Shown: positions 17,099 to 26,766, counted from the first letter of the stretch. The stretch: 64,000 nucleotides of DNA from Neobacillus bataviensis (GCF_019969725.1 NZ_JAHXYW010000005.1:186001-250000); one strand, 5' to 3'. Numbers and translations: made by a program. The notes: generated by a model from the sequence alone, not told the origin.

Positions 17099-18400
17099 CT
17101 AAGTTGCAAGCCCGTTTACGAATGCAGCTGGAGGGGCATAAAAGTTTCCTTGCGCTAAATCCACTTTATTTCTCGTTAGAACTGATGCTTCTTCTTCGTT
17201 TTCAATTCCTTCTGCGACAACTAACGACCCTGCTTCTCTTGCCACAAGCAGCAAACCTTTCAGCATCGATTCCTTTAGAGAATTTTGATGAATATTTTGG
17301 ATTACTGATCGATCAATTTTGATGATATCCGGCATGATTTCACTAATCGTACTTAAACTGGAATACCCTGCACCCGTATCATCGACAGCGATTCGAAACC
17401 CCATTAATCGTAACATTTTTATATTATAAATAAAGTTCTTTAAGCCCTCGATGGAATCGCTCTCGGTTACTTCAATAGTGATTTGCTTAGGCGAAATACT
17501 TTTATATTTTAACATAAGATTTTTCAAATCTCTTGTAAATCTTAAATTACCTAGAGTTAACGGGGTGCAATTCACAAATATGTCCTGACGGCATCTAGTA
17601 GTCTTTATTTGCTCCAAAACTATTTCAATGATAATCATTTCCAGTTCATACAGCATCCCAGTCTGTCTTGCAACCGAAAAGAGCGGCAATGGATTTTCTA
17701 ATAGGGTTCCCTGCGGTCCTCGTGTAAGCATTTCCCAGGCTCGAATTTCTTTTGTTGCTACATCGATTATCGGCTGGGCTAAAAGTTTAATGTCCTTTTT
17801 TGAAATAATTTTATTCATCGTCATAACCATTTCATTAAAACCTGATTTAGCTTTTCTTTCTGCCATAAAAACGGCCTGTCTATGGGCTTTTAAAACAGAA
17901 TCATGAATCGAGTAATGTTTTTTATCAACAAACATATAGCCCGTTTCAAAAAAAAGCTCGACAGCAGGGTATAACTTATGTAATTTCTTTTCAACATGAT
18001 AAGTTATTTTATTCATAAACAGATCTATTTCTGATAAACAATCCCGTTCAAAATCAACTTTTAAGAATAGTGTAAAACCGTCACCATAAAAATCATGGAG
18101 AGTGATGATATCTTGATTGTTGATTTCTTTCTCAATAGAAAGACGGAAAAACTTCCCTATATTTTTAATTAGCTTTGTATAATGGGTTTGTCCAAGTAAA
18201 TCAGCCAATTCAAAAGAATTTTTGATATTAAACACAATCACAGCCACTTCATGTCCAGATTGAAAGGCTGATGTTACACCCTCTAATGCGGGATTTCGCA
18301 AAATTATTGGGGGTGGATAAAAGCGAATTGACGAAAGAGGCAGTAAATTCTTTCCCCATTGCATTACATTTATTGCTTTTTCGATGTAACGACGGACCAT
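17099..18400 (-). CDS. EAL-domain c-di-GMP phosphodiesterase with degenerate GGDEF domain
   Basis: A 433-residue cytoplasmic protein. Residues about 35-190 are a GGDEF fold in which the signature is replaced by YGDGF at 105-109, so cyclase activity is unlikely. Residues 195-430 are an EAL domain with all catalytic positions visible: ExLxR at Glu223, Asn277, Glu310, Asp340-Asp341, Lys361, Glu397 and Gln417. It should hydrolyse c-di-GMP to pGpG. No membrane helix or sensor domain is evident. It lies upstream of yutE on the same strand and may lead the yutE-yutF unit. Confidence 0.85.
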   Translation of the reverse strand: MVRRYIEKAINVMQWGKNLLPLSSIRFYPPPIILRNPALEGVTSAFQSGHEVAVIVFNIKNSFELADLLGQTHYTKLIKNIGKFFRLSIEKEINNQDIITLHDFYGDGFTLFLKVDFERDCLSEIDLFMNKITYHVEKKLHKLYPAVELFFETGYMFVDKKHYSIHDSVLKAHRQAVFMAERKAKSGFNEMVMTMNKIISKKDIKLLAQPIIDVATKEIRAWEMLTRGPQGTLLENPLPLFSVARQTGMLYELEMIIIEIVLEQIKTTRCRQDIFVNCTPLTLGNLRFTRDLKNLMLKYKSISPKQITIEVTESDSIEGLKNFIYNIKMLRLMGFRIAVDDTGAGYSSLSTISEIMPDIIKIDRSVIQNIHQNSLKESMLKGLLLVAREAGSLVVAEGIENEEEASVLTRNKVDLAQGNFYAPPAAFVNGLAT

Positions 18401-18587
18401 TCAATTCATCCCTCTTCCAGTCAACAATTGAGAATTTAAGTATATTGTAGCATATTTTGACAGATTTCGTATTTTTCAAGAGGCGAATTTTACAAATTTT
18501 GCGGTAATTTCACTACTCCCCTCAATCAAATAAATTTGTTACTATAGAGAAGGTGTTAAAAAGTATTTTTTAAAGGAGATTATTGGG

Positions 18588-18854
18588 ATGAAAGAACGGT
18601 TTTTCTTATACGATGATACGGAGAATACAAAAACAAGATTTGTTAGTTTTGTCGGTGAAAACCAGCGCTATGATTTAGCCATTGTTCAATCCGACCGCCA
18701 TTATGGTAAACATCTTGTCCTTGATATGCAGGGAAACCGTTTTGCTATTATTGGCCACGATGACCTGCAGGAGGAAGGCTATTTAGAATATGCTTTTCAA
18801 TTAAATGAAGAAGATGCAGAAGAACTAAGATCCTTTCTAATGGAATTAGTTTAA
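18588..18854 (+). CDS. DUF3055 family protein
   Basis: An 88-residue acidic protein with the family's RFVSFVGENQRYDLAIV and GKHLVLDMQGNRFAIIG segments, as in DUF3055 proteins of Firmicutes. Function unknown. AAGGAG lies at good distance from the ATG. Followed by another small gene on the same strand, 59 bp away. Confidence 0.72.
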   Translation: MKERFFLYDDTENTKTRFVSFVGENQRYDLAIVQSDRHYGKHLVLDMQGNRFAIIGHDDLQEEGYLEYAFQLNEEDAEELRSFLMELV

Positions 18855-18913
18855 ACAATTACTCATGATTTTCCCTCCTTGGGCTAAACTAGGTTTTAAA
18901 AGGAGTGGAAAAT

Positions 18914-19198
18914 ATGGCGGATAAAGAGGCAGAGAAGTATACGGAAATATCCAATGTGGAAAAACAGCATAATTATCTAACTGCTCAGGAGTTTCCAGAG
19001 GGACCTTATGGCTCAACCTTCCGAAAAGACGATCCTGTTCAAAATAAGAGCATGCCCTGGGAAGAAGGGCAGCGGACCTATAGTGCATTTAATTATGAAT
19101 ATAAGTCATTTCATCAAGAACTGCCCCGGCAGATGGAAGGAGCCCATCCGCCGCATGATGATCCGGACACGGATGAACAGGCCCCATATAACAAATAA
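18914..19198 (+). CDS. Small hydrophilic conserved Bacillus protein
   Basis: A 94-residue, highly hydrophilic protein with no Cys and no hydrophobic segment. Notable stretches are EISNVEKQHNYLT near 10-22, EFPEGPYGS near 26-34, and a Pro/Asp-rich C-terminus. It resembles proteins annotated only as cytosolic protein in bacilli. The ATG at 18,914 is preferred to a GTG three codons earlier, which lies inside the AAAGGAGTGG site. Probably intrinsically disordered; function unknown. Confidence 0.6.
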   Translation: MADKEAEKYTEISNVEKQHNYLTAQEFPEGPYGSTFRKDDPVQNKSMPWEEGQRTYSAFNYEYKSFHQELPRQMEGAHPPHDDPDTDEQAPYNK

Positions 19199-19234
19199 AC
19201 GAAAGGCCAGGTTTCTGGCCCTTCGTTTATTTTT
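19193..19234. terminator. Bidirectional terminator before yutD
   Basis: A long stem AAATAAACGAAAGGCCAG with CTGGCCCTTCGTTTATTT (one bulge) around GTTT, followed by T. Confidence 0.82.
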
Positions 19235-19502
19235 TTACCTTTTTCAAAACAAAATAAGCACAGCCAAAGTTGCAGTATTCATAAAGATATTCGCTGAGGG
19301 TGCTTATTTTTGTATCAAAGGTAGCTTTTTGATTTTGGTCTTCAAAAAAACCTTTTAAACGGAGCTGGCCATAACCCCAGTCTCCCACAATGAAATCGTA
19401 TCTTGATAAAATATCGCTATATCTCGCTTTTAGAGCATCCTCATTAAAACCGTTTCGATGCTCCTGCACCAATTCATACATGGTGTTGTTAATATTTATC
19501 AT
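19227..19502 (-). CDS. yutD: YutD family protein (DUF1027)
   Basis: A 91-residue protein with the family hallmark RYDFIVGDWGYGQLRLKGF at about 34-52 and the YLYEYCNFGCAYFVL segment near the end. Conserved throughout Bacilli; function unknown. Convergent with the preceding small gene and divergent from the YhcN/YlaJ lipoprotein gene. Confidence 0.8.
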   Translation of the reverse strand: MININNTMYELVQEHRNGFNEDALKARYSDILSRYDFIVGDWGYGQLRLKGFFEDQNQKATFDTKISTLSEYLYEYCNFGCAYFVLKKVKK

Positions 19503-19617
19503 CTTTTTTCACCTCAATTTGCCAGACACTCTTAATTCCCATTATAACCGATTCACCATCAATTACTAAGAAAAAAAATCCTCCCTTTGGCTATTCTAAT
19601 AAAAGGAGGTGTTAAGC

Positions 19618-20253
19618 TTGAAAAGGTCAATCATCGTCATTGGATTGTGTACGCTTACTGCTTTAACTGGATGTGCAAAGGACACTAAGAATGACATCTA
19701 TGAGGAAAGCGGTAATACCATTAATGTTAATAATAAGCGACATGAGCTCTACAATGAAGGAGCAGGCCGCGGTATTCGAAATGTCAGCAACAATTATGGG
19801 TATGTCCGCCACCAAAAGAGTCCGTTGATGAATGATAACACAGCCAATAATCATTATACAGCTCTTGATCGAGAACAGCTTGCTAACATAATCAGCAAGT
19901 ACAGTACCAATATCCATAATGTAAATGATGTAGCCACCCTTGTAACAGACCAAGAAGTCTTAGTTGCATATGATACAAATTCCAAGAACCGAAATTTAAC
20001 AGCGGATCAGGTGAAAAAAACCGCGATGTCCGTTGTACCAAGATATTACCACGTTTACGTGACTGACAATAAGGTATTAATGCGCGACGTTGAAAATTTG
20101 GCAAATCTCGATTCAACAAGCCGTAATACCCGGAATTTGGTTAATGGCTTGATTAAACAAATGAAAAAATCTCCTCAGGGTTTAAGGATGAACACTACTG
20201 AGGATGAAAATGGTCTTACTCCGGACGACCAAAATTATAATCACAATAAGTAA
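19618..20253 (+). CDS. YhcN/YlaJ family sporulation lipoprotein
   Basis: A 211-residue lipoprotein (lipobox Leu-Thr-Gly-Cys, Cys19) of the YhcN/YlaJ family, spore-membrane proteins involved in germination or outgrowth. The C-terminal domain has the ATLVTDQEVLVAYDT and YYHVYVTDN segments typical of the family. The start is TTG at 19,618, 6 nt after AAAGGAGGTG; a GTG nine nt earlier lies inside that site. The tail is Asn/Asp-rich. It converges with lipA on a shared terminator. Confidence 0.82.
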   Translation: MKRSIIVIGLCTLTALTGCAKDTKNDIYEESGNTINVNNKRHELYNEGAGRGIRNVSNNYGYVRHQKSPLMNDNTANNHYTALDREQLANIISKYSTNIHNVNDVATLVTDQEVLVAYDTNSKNRNLTADQVKKTAMSVVPRYYHVYVTDNKVLMRDVENLANLDSTSRNTRNLVNGLIKQMKKSPQGLRMNTTEDENGLTPDDQNYNHNK

Positions 20254-20257
20254 TAAA

Positions 20258-20290
20258 AAGAGTTCAGTCATCCTAGACTGAACTCTTCTT
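20258..20290. terminator. Terminator between the YhcN/YlaJ gene and lipA
   Basis: AAGAGTTCAGTC pairs with GACTGAACTCTT around ATCCTA. Confidence 0.75.
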
Positions 20291-20294
20291 CGCT

Positions 20295-21212
20295 TTATGC
20301 TTTTTTTGCTTCCTTTTCACCAAGTAATTGCTTATGCTTTGCAGCAGCATTTACCTGTTCGTCGGCATGGTAGGATGAGCGCACTAAAGGACCGGCTTCA
20401 CAGTGGCTAAAGCCTTTGCTGATGGCAATTTGCTGCAGTTCTTTAAATTCATCAGGACTATAATATTTCTCAACCCTCAAATGACTCTTGGTAGGCTGTA
20501 AATATTGTCCGATGGTCATAATATCCACATGGTTTGCTCGCAGGTCATCCATTACCTCCAGGATTTCTTCCTTTGTTTCTCCAATTCCAATCATTAAGCT
20601 GGATTTAGTCGGAATGGTTGGCTGCATTTCTTTTGCCCGTCGTAAAAATTCAAGCGAGCGGTCGTACTTGGCACGTGCTCGAACTCTTGGAGTCAAGCGG
20701 CGAACGGTTTCAATATTATGGTTTAAGATGTCGGGTTTAGCATCCATTAAAAGCTGTAAATTTTCTTCTTTTCCACCCATATCGGAAGGAAGAACTTCAA
20801 TGCTTGTGAATGGGTTTTTCCGGCGAATCGCTCGTACTGTTTCAGCAAATACAGCAGCACCGCCGTCTTTTAAATCATCGCGTGCAACCGCTGTAACAAC
20901 CACATGCTTTAAGTTCATAAGCTGAACGGAATCGGCCACTCGTTCTGGTTCTTGCCAATCGAGTTCTGTTGGCAGACCCGTTTTAACCGCACAGAAGCGG
21001 CAGGCACGGGTACATGTATCACCAAGGATCATAAAGGTTGCTGTACGTCTTACAGCCCAGCATTCATGAATATTAGGGCATTTAGCCTCTTCACATACAG
21101 TATGAAGGTTTTTTTCGCGCATCATTTTCTTCAGGCCCGTATATGACTCATTCGTGTTAAGCTTTATTTTTAACCACTCAGGTTTACGTAATATTTCTTC
21201 TTTCTTGCTCAT
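20295..21212 (-). CDS. lipA: Lipoyl synthase
   Basis: A 305-residue radical-SAM enzyme that inserts sulfur at C6 and C8 of protein-bound octanoate. Both 4Fe-4S cluster motifs are complete: the auxiliary cluster Cys40, Cys45, Cys51 ([12 protein letters not shown]) and the radical-SAM Cys67, Cys71, Cys74 (CTRACRFC). The conserved RSSYHADE stretch near the C-terminus gives the final Ser ligand. One of its substrates, the GcvH lipoyl domain, is also encoded in this window. Divergent from lytH. Confidence 0.95.
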   Translation of the reverse strand: MSKKEEILRKPEWLKIKLNTNESYTGLKKMMREKNLHTVCEEAKCPNIHECWAVRRTATFMILGDTCTRACRFCAVKTGLPTELDWQEPERVADSVQLMNLKHVVVTAVARDDLKDGGAAVFAETVRAIRRKNPFTSIEVLPSDMGGKEENLQLLMDAKPDILNHNIETVRRLTPRVRARAKYDRSLEFLRRAKEMQPTIPTKSSLMIGIGETKEEILEVMDDLRANHVDIMTIGQYLQPTKSHLRVEKYYSPDEFKELQQIAISKGFSHCEAGPLVRSSYHADEQVNAAAKHKQLLGEKEAKKA

Positions 21213-21388
21213 TTTTACACCCCTTGCAATCCACTTATGTATGGAAAATGAGTTCTTCTGTTGTCACTTTAACATACTGCCTGCCTTTACGACAAGCAAT
21301 CAATTCTTCTTACCAATTATTAACCATAATGAAATTGTTTAGAAAACATAAACTAAACTTGTACATTAATCGGAAGGAGGATTCCTGC

Positions 21389-22384
21389 GTGAGGGTTGTT
21401 CTAATGATTGGAACTTTCCTTTTATTTTTTACCTCTACATTTGCTGTCAGGGATGCTCAAGCTAAGGAACCTGATCCCTATCAGGAAAGAATGAAGCTTT
21501 ATAAAAAAGTGGAAACCGTTACAAATATACCCTGGTACTACTTAGCCGCCATCGATCAATATGAAAGAAGTGTCCGTTTGGCCCGTCGTGATTTACCAAA
21601 ACCAGACGGGACGATTGCCATTTATTTTCGTCCTGAAGAGTGGTCTGGCTTAACGAATCCGAACCCTAAGACCAAAAATCCTACCATCATTCAGTTTTTT
21701 AATGGAATAGGTGTCGATGGCAATGGAGATGGTAAAGCGAGCTTAAAGAGTGATGAGGATGTTTTATATGCTTTTGCTAATTATCTTCTTTCCTATGGTG
21801 TCGATCATGATAATATAAAAATCGGACTATGGAATTACTATCATCGCGATAAAACGGTTGGGATTATTGTTGGTAAGGCCAAAATGTACCGCCATTTTGG
21901 AAGGCTTAATTTGGATACTCAGGTATTCCCTGTCCCAATTCGCTCCAATCACAGTTATCGCAGTACATGGGGAGATGCCAGAGGCTGGGGAGGCAGAAGG
22001 ATGCATGAAGGCACTGATATTTTTGCCGGCCATGGAGTCCCTGTTCGAGCCACCTGTTATGGCATTATAGAGATGAAGGGTTGGAATAAGTTCGGGGGCT
22101 GGAGAATTGGCATCCGCGATATTAACAATACCTATCATTACTTTGCCCATCTTAGAGGGTTTGCTGGGAATTTAAAGGTCGGATCAATTGTTGAGCCTGG
22201 TATGGTCATTGGCAGTGTCGGAAATACAGGATACGGGCCGCCCGGCACTGCGGGCAAATTTCCTCCACATTTGCATTATGGTATGTATAAAGACAATGGA
22301 ATAACAGAATGGTCGTTTGATCCATACCCGCATTTAGCAAAATGGAAGCGGATTGAGCGGATGAATCTTAGGAAGCAAAAATAA
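21389..22384 (+). CDS. lytH: LytH (YunA): M23 L-Ala-D-Glu endopeptidase of spore cortex maturation
   Basis: A 331-residue exported protein. A signal sequence of about 25 residues ends at AQA. The N-terminal region (about 30-175) is typical of LytH; the C-terminal domain is M23 (LytM type) with the zinc ligands His206, Asp210 (HEGTD) and His296 of HLHYG. In B. subtilis LytH makes the single-L-alanine side chains of cortex peptidoglycan under sigma-K. GTG at 21,389 is the start, behind GGAAGGAGG. Confidence 0.87.
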   Translation: MRVVLMIGTFLLFFTSTFAVRDAQAKEPDPYQERMKLYKKVETVTNIPWYYLAAIDQYERSVRLARRDLPKPDGTIAIYFRPEEWSGLTNPNPKTKNPTIIQFFNGIGVDGNGDGKASLKSDEDVLYAFANYLLSYGVDHDNIKIGLWNYYHRDKTVGIIVGKAKMYRHFGRLNLDTQVFPVPIRSNHSYRSTWGDARGWGGRRMHEGTDIFAGHGVPVRATCYGIIEMKGWNKFGGWRIGIRDINNTYHYFAHLRGFAGNLKVGSIVEPGMVIGSVGNTGYGPPGTAGKFPPHLHYGMYKDNGITEWSFDPYPHLAKWKRIERMNLRKQK

Positions 22385-22413
22385 AGGACTTTCCACTAAG
22401 GATTGTCCTTTTA
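22384..22413. terminator. Terminator between lytH and yunB
   Basis: AAAGGAC pairs with GTCCTTT with a 12-15 nt loop, convergent between the two genes. Confidence 0.6.
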
Positions 22414-23187
22414 GTTTGTCGATTTTGCTTTTTTCTTTTCTTCTGTTTTAGGCAATTCGATGGATGGCAATGCATTGCTTCCATTATTATAAAATTGCGG
22501 AACATCGCCCTGAATTAATCTGCCTCCAACAGGAATTTTTTGATCCAGCTTAGTGATTTTCGTTGAAAACGGTGTAATAATTTGCACCGATACTTCTAGA
22601 TGAATGGCTACATCAATCCAAGTATTATTGATTCCCAGTGGTTTTGGTGTGATTTTCACATCCGGACGGACATCCCCAATCGCTTGAAACTTTACCGGTA
22701 TCTTCGGACCAAGGTTTCCGAATAAGGCCATATTTGTTGCCCGCCCTAGCGGTACATTCCAAACAATTCCATCCGAATTCGTATTTTCTAACTCTATTTC
22801 GACGTCGGTTAATTGCTGTAGGGAAGAAAGATCACCTTTCTCGGCAGCATTAAGATTCTTTTGGATCTGACTGGTGATTTCGGACAATTTCTGATTTACT
22901 ACCTCCGTTTTTAAAGTTGCGCTAGGCGGAGAGCCATCAGTTCCCGGTTCTACAGCAATTACATCGCCAATCTCGACTGTCTTTTTATTTATGGCTTTCG
23001 TAATAACCTGTGAGGCTATCTTTTTTGATTGAGATTCAGCATAACTGATTAACGTCGGTTCAATGCCTTTGTTAATAATCCATATCCCAAAGGCAGTGGA
23101 AAAAAGAAAAAAAACAAATGAAAGCAGCATAACATAACGGAAAGGCAGCGGACCTCGCTTCGTAAACCGTCGGCGAATCTTTGCCAA
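22411..23187 (-). CDS. yunB: Sporulation protein YunB
   Basis: A 258-residue protein with a basic N-terminus, one transmembrane helix at about 18-42, and a large domain outside the cytoplasm. It matches the YunB family, which B. subtilis makes in the mother cell under sigma-E and needs for efficient sporulation. The LGRATNMALFGNLGPKIPVKF segment is well conserved. The last 20 residues are Lys/Glu-rich. Confidence 0.85.
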   Translation of the reverse strand: MAKIRRRFTKRGPLPFRYVMLLSFVFFLFSTAFGIWIINKGIEPTLISYAESQSKKIASQVITKAINKKTVEIGDVIAVEPGTDGSPPSATLKTEVVNQKLSEITSQIQKNLNAAEKGDLSSLQQLTDVEIELENTNSDGIVWNVPLGRATNMALFGNLGPKIPVKFQAIGDVRPDVKITPKPLGINNTWIDVAIHLEVSVQIITPFSTKITKLDQKIPVGGRLIQGDVPQFYNNGSNALPSIELPKTEEKKKAKSTN

Positions 23188-23243
23188 AACTCATCACCCC
23201 TTCTAGCTATATGTATGCTTCTAGAAGGTGAACTAGCCCAATT

Positions 23244-23276
23244 AAAAAGCTTGCTTAGGTAAAAGCAAGCTTTTAA
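23244..23276 (-). terminator. Terminator after yunC
   Basis: On the minus strand AAAAGCTTGC pairs with GCAAGCTTTT around a 10-nt loop and is followed by T. Confidence 0.75.
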
Positions 23277-23575
23277 ATCATTTTCAGCAAGGCGTCCCTG
23301 CCTATCATTCCTTGGTGGATTCCCAGTTCTTCTGCCTCAAATGTCACCGATTCCATTGGCGCATTTAGAAGCTGATCGATGGTTCTGACCCCGACGGCTC
23401 TTCCCGCAATAATCTTGCGGTCCTTCAATTTTTCATTTAAAAGACCGACATCCAAGGCACCGCACATGATATATCCTTTATCGCTTGAAATGGCAAGCAA
23501 TGTTGTTTTTGGAAGTAAAACGGTCACCGCCAAAAAGGTATGGCCGTCTATTTCGATTGGTGAAAGCTCAATCAA
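23273..23575 (-). CDS. yunC: YunC family protein (DUF1805)
   Basis: A 100-residue protein with the DUF1805 core, including GYIMCGALDVGLLNEKL near 34-50 and AGRAVGVRTIDQLLNAP near 57-73. Small alpha/beta protein, function unknown; no catalytic residues can be assigned. AAAGGAG precedes the ATG. Order yunB-yunC-yunD-yunE-yunF matches B. subtilis, although yunB and yunC are separated by a terminator. Confidence 0.82.
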   Translation of the reverse strand: MIELSPIEIDGHTFLAVTVLLPKTTLLAISSDKGYIMCGALDVGLLNEKLKDRKIIAGRAVGVRTIDQLLNAPMESVTFEAEELGIHQGMIGRDALLKMI

Positions 23576-23635
23576 TTCCTACACTCCTTTCCTCATTATC
23601 AAATTATGACAATGATCAAAAAAGAGTGTATTCAA

Positions 23636-24988
23636 CTAGGACATCTGCTGCAATTTCCATTTTAATAGATCCCGCAAGAACTCTGGCAGGAAATAGGTTT
23701 TTTGTTTAGAGGGAATGACCTCTTTGAAAAAATGGCCGAACGTAAACATATCTGGCAAGGCCAAAGTGTACCTTTCCTCCATCTCTATTGGTTTGCCATT
23801 CATGAATATCCTTCCATCTTGGACTAGAATGCCTTCATATACAAATATCCCAAGAACGTCTCCTCTAAATCCTAATCCTTTGATTTGTTTATGTGGAAGG
23901 CTTGCATCCTGGGTTTCAGAGAGAATATTTTTAAATTCCCTGCCCGTCAGCTCCACGACACACGGATTGATGGGATGAGGACAAATCGTTAAAAGATCAT
24001 ATTCAGTGACTTCACCTGATAAGGACCCTAAAAGAAGTCCTGCATTGATCATGGCAATATCTGATTTACACCATTCTTTTAACGAAGAACAAAGGAGTCT
24101 GGAGAAATTTGTTTCCTTATATGGATCATTTAACAACGGTTCTTGAAGAGTTGTTACTTTTTGGCTTAATAGTTCTTTACCCAGCTTAAGGAATGCCTGA
24201 ACCTGCTCCTGTTCATTAGCAGACTCCGGAAGATCCTTTACATCATAAACTATAGCTTTCTTATCGTTAATTTGCTTTTGATCATTTAGTTTTAGGGTGA
24301 CATGACCCACCAAATAACCATATTTCCCTGCAGCCCCGAGCAGAGTTTCCCCCACTAACCGGCCGTTTTCAAAATAATGATGTGTATGAGCTCCTAAAAT
24401 GATATCTATCTCCTGTAACTCACTGGCAATCTTTTCATCATCCTTTAATCCAAGATGAGAAAGACAGATAATGATATCTGATTGTTCTTTTAAGCTTGGG
24501 AGCCATTTTTTCAGCTCCATGATGGGATCTGTCAGCTTCCAGCCAAGCAATTCATATAGATGAGCAAAATTCGCCGTTACCCCAATGACCCCGATACGGG
24601 TTCCGTTTTTTGTCGGATAAATCTTATATGGTTTAACCCAGCTTGGATAAACTTGATTTTTTTTATAAAAGTTCGCAGCCAGTATATCGAAATGGGCGTC
24701 TTCATACAGATGATCCAAATCATCATATGGGAGGTTGATTCCTTCGTTATTTCCAATCGTGATGGCGTTATATTCGGACTCATTTAATAATTGGATGTTT
24801 CCTTTTCCTTTAGATGCCTCCGAATAAGGATGCCAGCGGTCGATAAAATCGCCGATGTCAAATAAAAGCATTTCCTCTTTATGTTTTTGATGATGCGTTT
24901 TTCTTTGTTTGAGGAATTGCTCAATTCGCGGCCAATTTTCTAAGTGGCTGTGAACATCATTAGTATGATAAATATGTATGGTTTCCAT
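23636..24988 (-). CDS. yunD: Metallophosphatase/5'-nucleotidase family protein YunD
   Basis: A 450-residue two-domain protein. The N-terminal calcineurin-like domain has HTNDVHSH near 6-13, a GD pair at FDIGDFIDRW, GNNEG near 87, and GAHTHHYF near 194, which supply both metal sites. The C-terminal 5'-nucleotidase domain starts near 280. It has no signal peptide, unlike UshA-type periplasmic enzymes, so it should act in the cytoplasm. The ATG at 24,988 avoids overlap with yunE; the ATG at 25,015 is possible. Confidence 0.85.
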   Translation of the reverse strand: METIHIYHTNDVHSHLENWPRIEQFLKQRKTHHQKHKEEMLLFDIGDFIDRWHPYSEASKGKGNIQLLNESEYNAITIGNNEGINLPYDDLDHLYEDAHFDILAANFYKKNQVYPSWVKPYKIYPTKNGTRIGVIGVTANFAHLYELLGWKLTDPIMELKKWLPSLKEQSDIIICLSHLGLKDDEKIASELQEIDIILGAHTHHYFENGRLVGETLLGAAGKYGYLVGHVTLKLNDQKQINDKKAIVYDVKDLPESANEQEQVQAFLKLGKELLSQKVTTLQEPLLNDPYKETNFSRLLCSSLKEWCKSDIAMINAGLLLGSLSGEVTEYDLLTICPHPINPCVVELTGREFKNILSETQDASLPHKQIKGLGFRGDVLGIFVYEGILVQDGRIFMNGKPIEMEERYTLALPDMFTFGHFFKEVIPSKQKTYFLPEFLRDLLKWKLQQMS

Positions 24989-24995
24989 TTGTATC

Positions 24996-25817
24996 TTATC
25001 CTGCAATTCCTTCATAGATTAATCGTATGCCGACAATAACTAGTACCGTCCGCAATAATAATACGATCGTTTTACTCTTAAGCTTAGTATTTAAGTAGAC
25101 CCCAACCCTGGCGCCAATCCACGCCCCGGGTACTAATGCAAGTGCATAAAGCCAATTGACATTCCCGAGCGTTATATGCGTAATGGAACTGAGGATTGAT
25201 GTTGGTAAAATCATAAACATCGAGGTAGCCGTAGCGACGTGCGGCGGGAAAAAGAAGACTAATATCATCGTTGGTACCATCAGTGAGCCTCCGCCGACCC
25301 CAAATATCCCTGATATAAACCCAACAATAAATGCAACGAGAACGCCAATCATTGGATTATAGCCGTATTCAAAGGTTTTCCCCGTATTGTCTGTAAAAGT
25401 ACGGACAATTCCTTTTTCCTTTTTATAAGGAATCGGCTTTAGTTTATCTTTTAGCAGTAAAATGACTGAGACAAAAATAATGAACAAACCAAAAAGAATA
25501 TTAAAAGAATGCATCGGTAATTTTTCTGTTACCCATGCTCCAAGAATACTGCCGGGACCACTGCCAATCAAGAAAATTAATCCGCTCTTATAATCGACTG
25601 TCTTATGTTTCATATAAGCAAGCGTAGAGGATAGCCCTGTAAAAATCATCGTGAACAAGGACGTTCCTACCGCAACCTGGGGGCTAACATAGCCAAAGGC
25701 CGAAAATGATCCTAAATAAAGCAAGGCGGGAACAACAATGATTCCTCCTCCTAAACCGATGAGCGAGCCAAGTGAACTCGCTGCCAGTCCTATCACAACC
25801 AAAAGAATCCATTCCAT
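24996..25817 (-). CDS. yunE: TauE/SafE family transporter YunE
   Basis: A 273-residue integral membrane protein with about eight hydrophobic segments and the duplicated TauE/SafE repeat. The glycine-rich GSLIGLGGGIIVVPALL segment at 18-34 is mirrored by GFISGIFGVGGGSLMVPTMI near 168-187. Family members export sulfite, sulfoacetate or other organosulfonates; the substrate here is not known. Only 7 nt separate it from yunD, so co-transcription is likely. Confidence 0.85.
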   Translation of the reverse strand: MEWILLVVIGLAASSLGSLIGLGGGIIVVPALLYLGSFSAFGYVSPQVAVGTSLFTMIFTGLSSTLAYMKHKTVDYKSGLIFLIGSGPGSILGAWVTEKLPMHSFNILFGLFIIFVSVILLLKDKLKPIPYKKEKGIVRTFTDNTGKTFEYGYNPMIGVLVAFIVGFISGIFGVGGGSLMVPTMILVFFFPPHVATATSMFMILPTSILSSITHITLGNVNWLYALALVPGAWIGARVGVYLNTKLKSKTIVLLLRTVLVIVGIRLIYEGIAG

Positions 25818-25834
25818 TTTTACACCTTCTAATT

Positions 25835-26680
25835 TTAAAATAGATCTAACTGCCTTGGAGCAAGCCCTTCATATTCAATCTGGAGCAGTTCCATCATTTG
25901 TTTAGCGTTATCTGCCGCGTCACCGCCCGAGTTATTATTAAAGAGGAGATATACATCACTGCATTCATTTTTAAGCTTTGCGATGGATTCGGCCCATTCT
26001 TCTAATTCCTGTTGGTTATAGCGATATAGGAACCGGACTTCCCGCCAATCCACGTCGGTTCGCTTTTGCCAGCCGTGGACATTACGGCCATGGAACCTGA
26101 CAAGTACTTTTTCAGGAGTGGTGGCTTGAAGAATGGTTGGCACAGATCCTTCCCCGGACTGTGGTTCATCACATATGCTATGAATCCATTTTTCTTCCTT
26201 CATAAATTCTAGTGTTTTTTGAAGGTATTCTGGTTTGAACCAAGATTGATGTCGGAATTCAAGGGCGCATGGAATGGCTCCCATTTCTTGCTTGCACCAT
26301 CGTAAATAGTCGACATTTTCCCGTTTGCAATCAAACCACGGTGGAAATTGAAAAAGGACCATTGCTAGTTTATTTTGTTCTATGTATGGCTCGAGTGATT
26401 CCTTAAACGCATTAAACATTGCCTGTTTTGTATCAAAAGGGACTTCTCCCCGTAAATGCCCGGTCATTCCTTGATAGGCCTTGACAATAAACTGGAAGCT
26501 CCCCGGCGTTTCATTGACCCATTTATTTGCGTTCCGTTGCGGCTGGATCGCATAAAAAGCTGTATCCACTTCAACAATAGGAAAATGGCCTGCGTACTGT
26601 TTTAATTTATCTCTTGAGGAAATTTGACCAGGGTATAAGGTGTCATGGTCGCCCCAGCCGGTTACTCCAATATATATCAA
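25835..26680 (-). CDS. yunF: DUF72 family protein YunF
   Basis: A 281-residue TIM-barrel-like protein of the DUF72 family, with the N-terminal YIGVTGWGDHDTLYP, the mid VLFQFPPWFDC and the C-terminal YLLFNNNSGGDAADNA segments. Function unknown. TTG at 26,680 is taken as start because GGAGGTG lies 6 nt upstream and the length then equals B. subtilis YunF. It is the last backbone gene before the glycosaminoglycan island and lies upstream of yunE on the same strand. Confidence 0.8.
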   Translation of the reverse strand: MIYIGVTGWGDHDTLYPGQISSRDKLKQYAGHFPIVEVDTAFYAIQPQRNANKWVNETPGSFQFIVKAYQGMTGHLRGEVPFDTKQAMFNAFKESLEPYIEQNKLAMVLFQFPPWFDCKRENVDYLRWCKQEMGAIPCALEFRHQSWFKPEYLQKTLEFMKEEKWIHSICDEPQSGEGSVPTILQATTPEKVLVRFHGRNVHGWQKRTDVDWREVRFLYRYNQQELEEWAESIAKLKNECSDVYLLFNNNSGGDAADNAKQMMELLQIEYEGLAPRQLDLF

Positions 26681-26766
26681 CTCATTCACCTCCACCACTT
26701 AATAATAGCATAACCATTTTAAGGCGGCGGGTAATTTTAGTGTGCTCAAATCTCAATTTCAGCATC

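Noticed and set aside
16627..18400. A HepT/MntA-type toxin-antitoxin pair at yutE
   Set aside because: The adjacent gene encodes an EAL phosphodiesterase, not a nucleotidyltransferase antitoxin, and YutE lacks the catalytic His.
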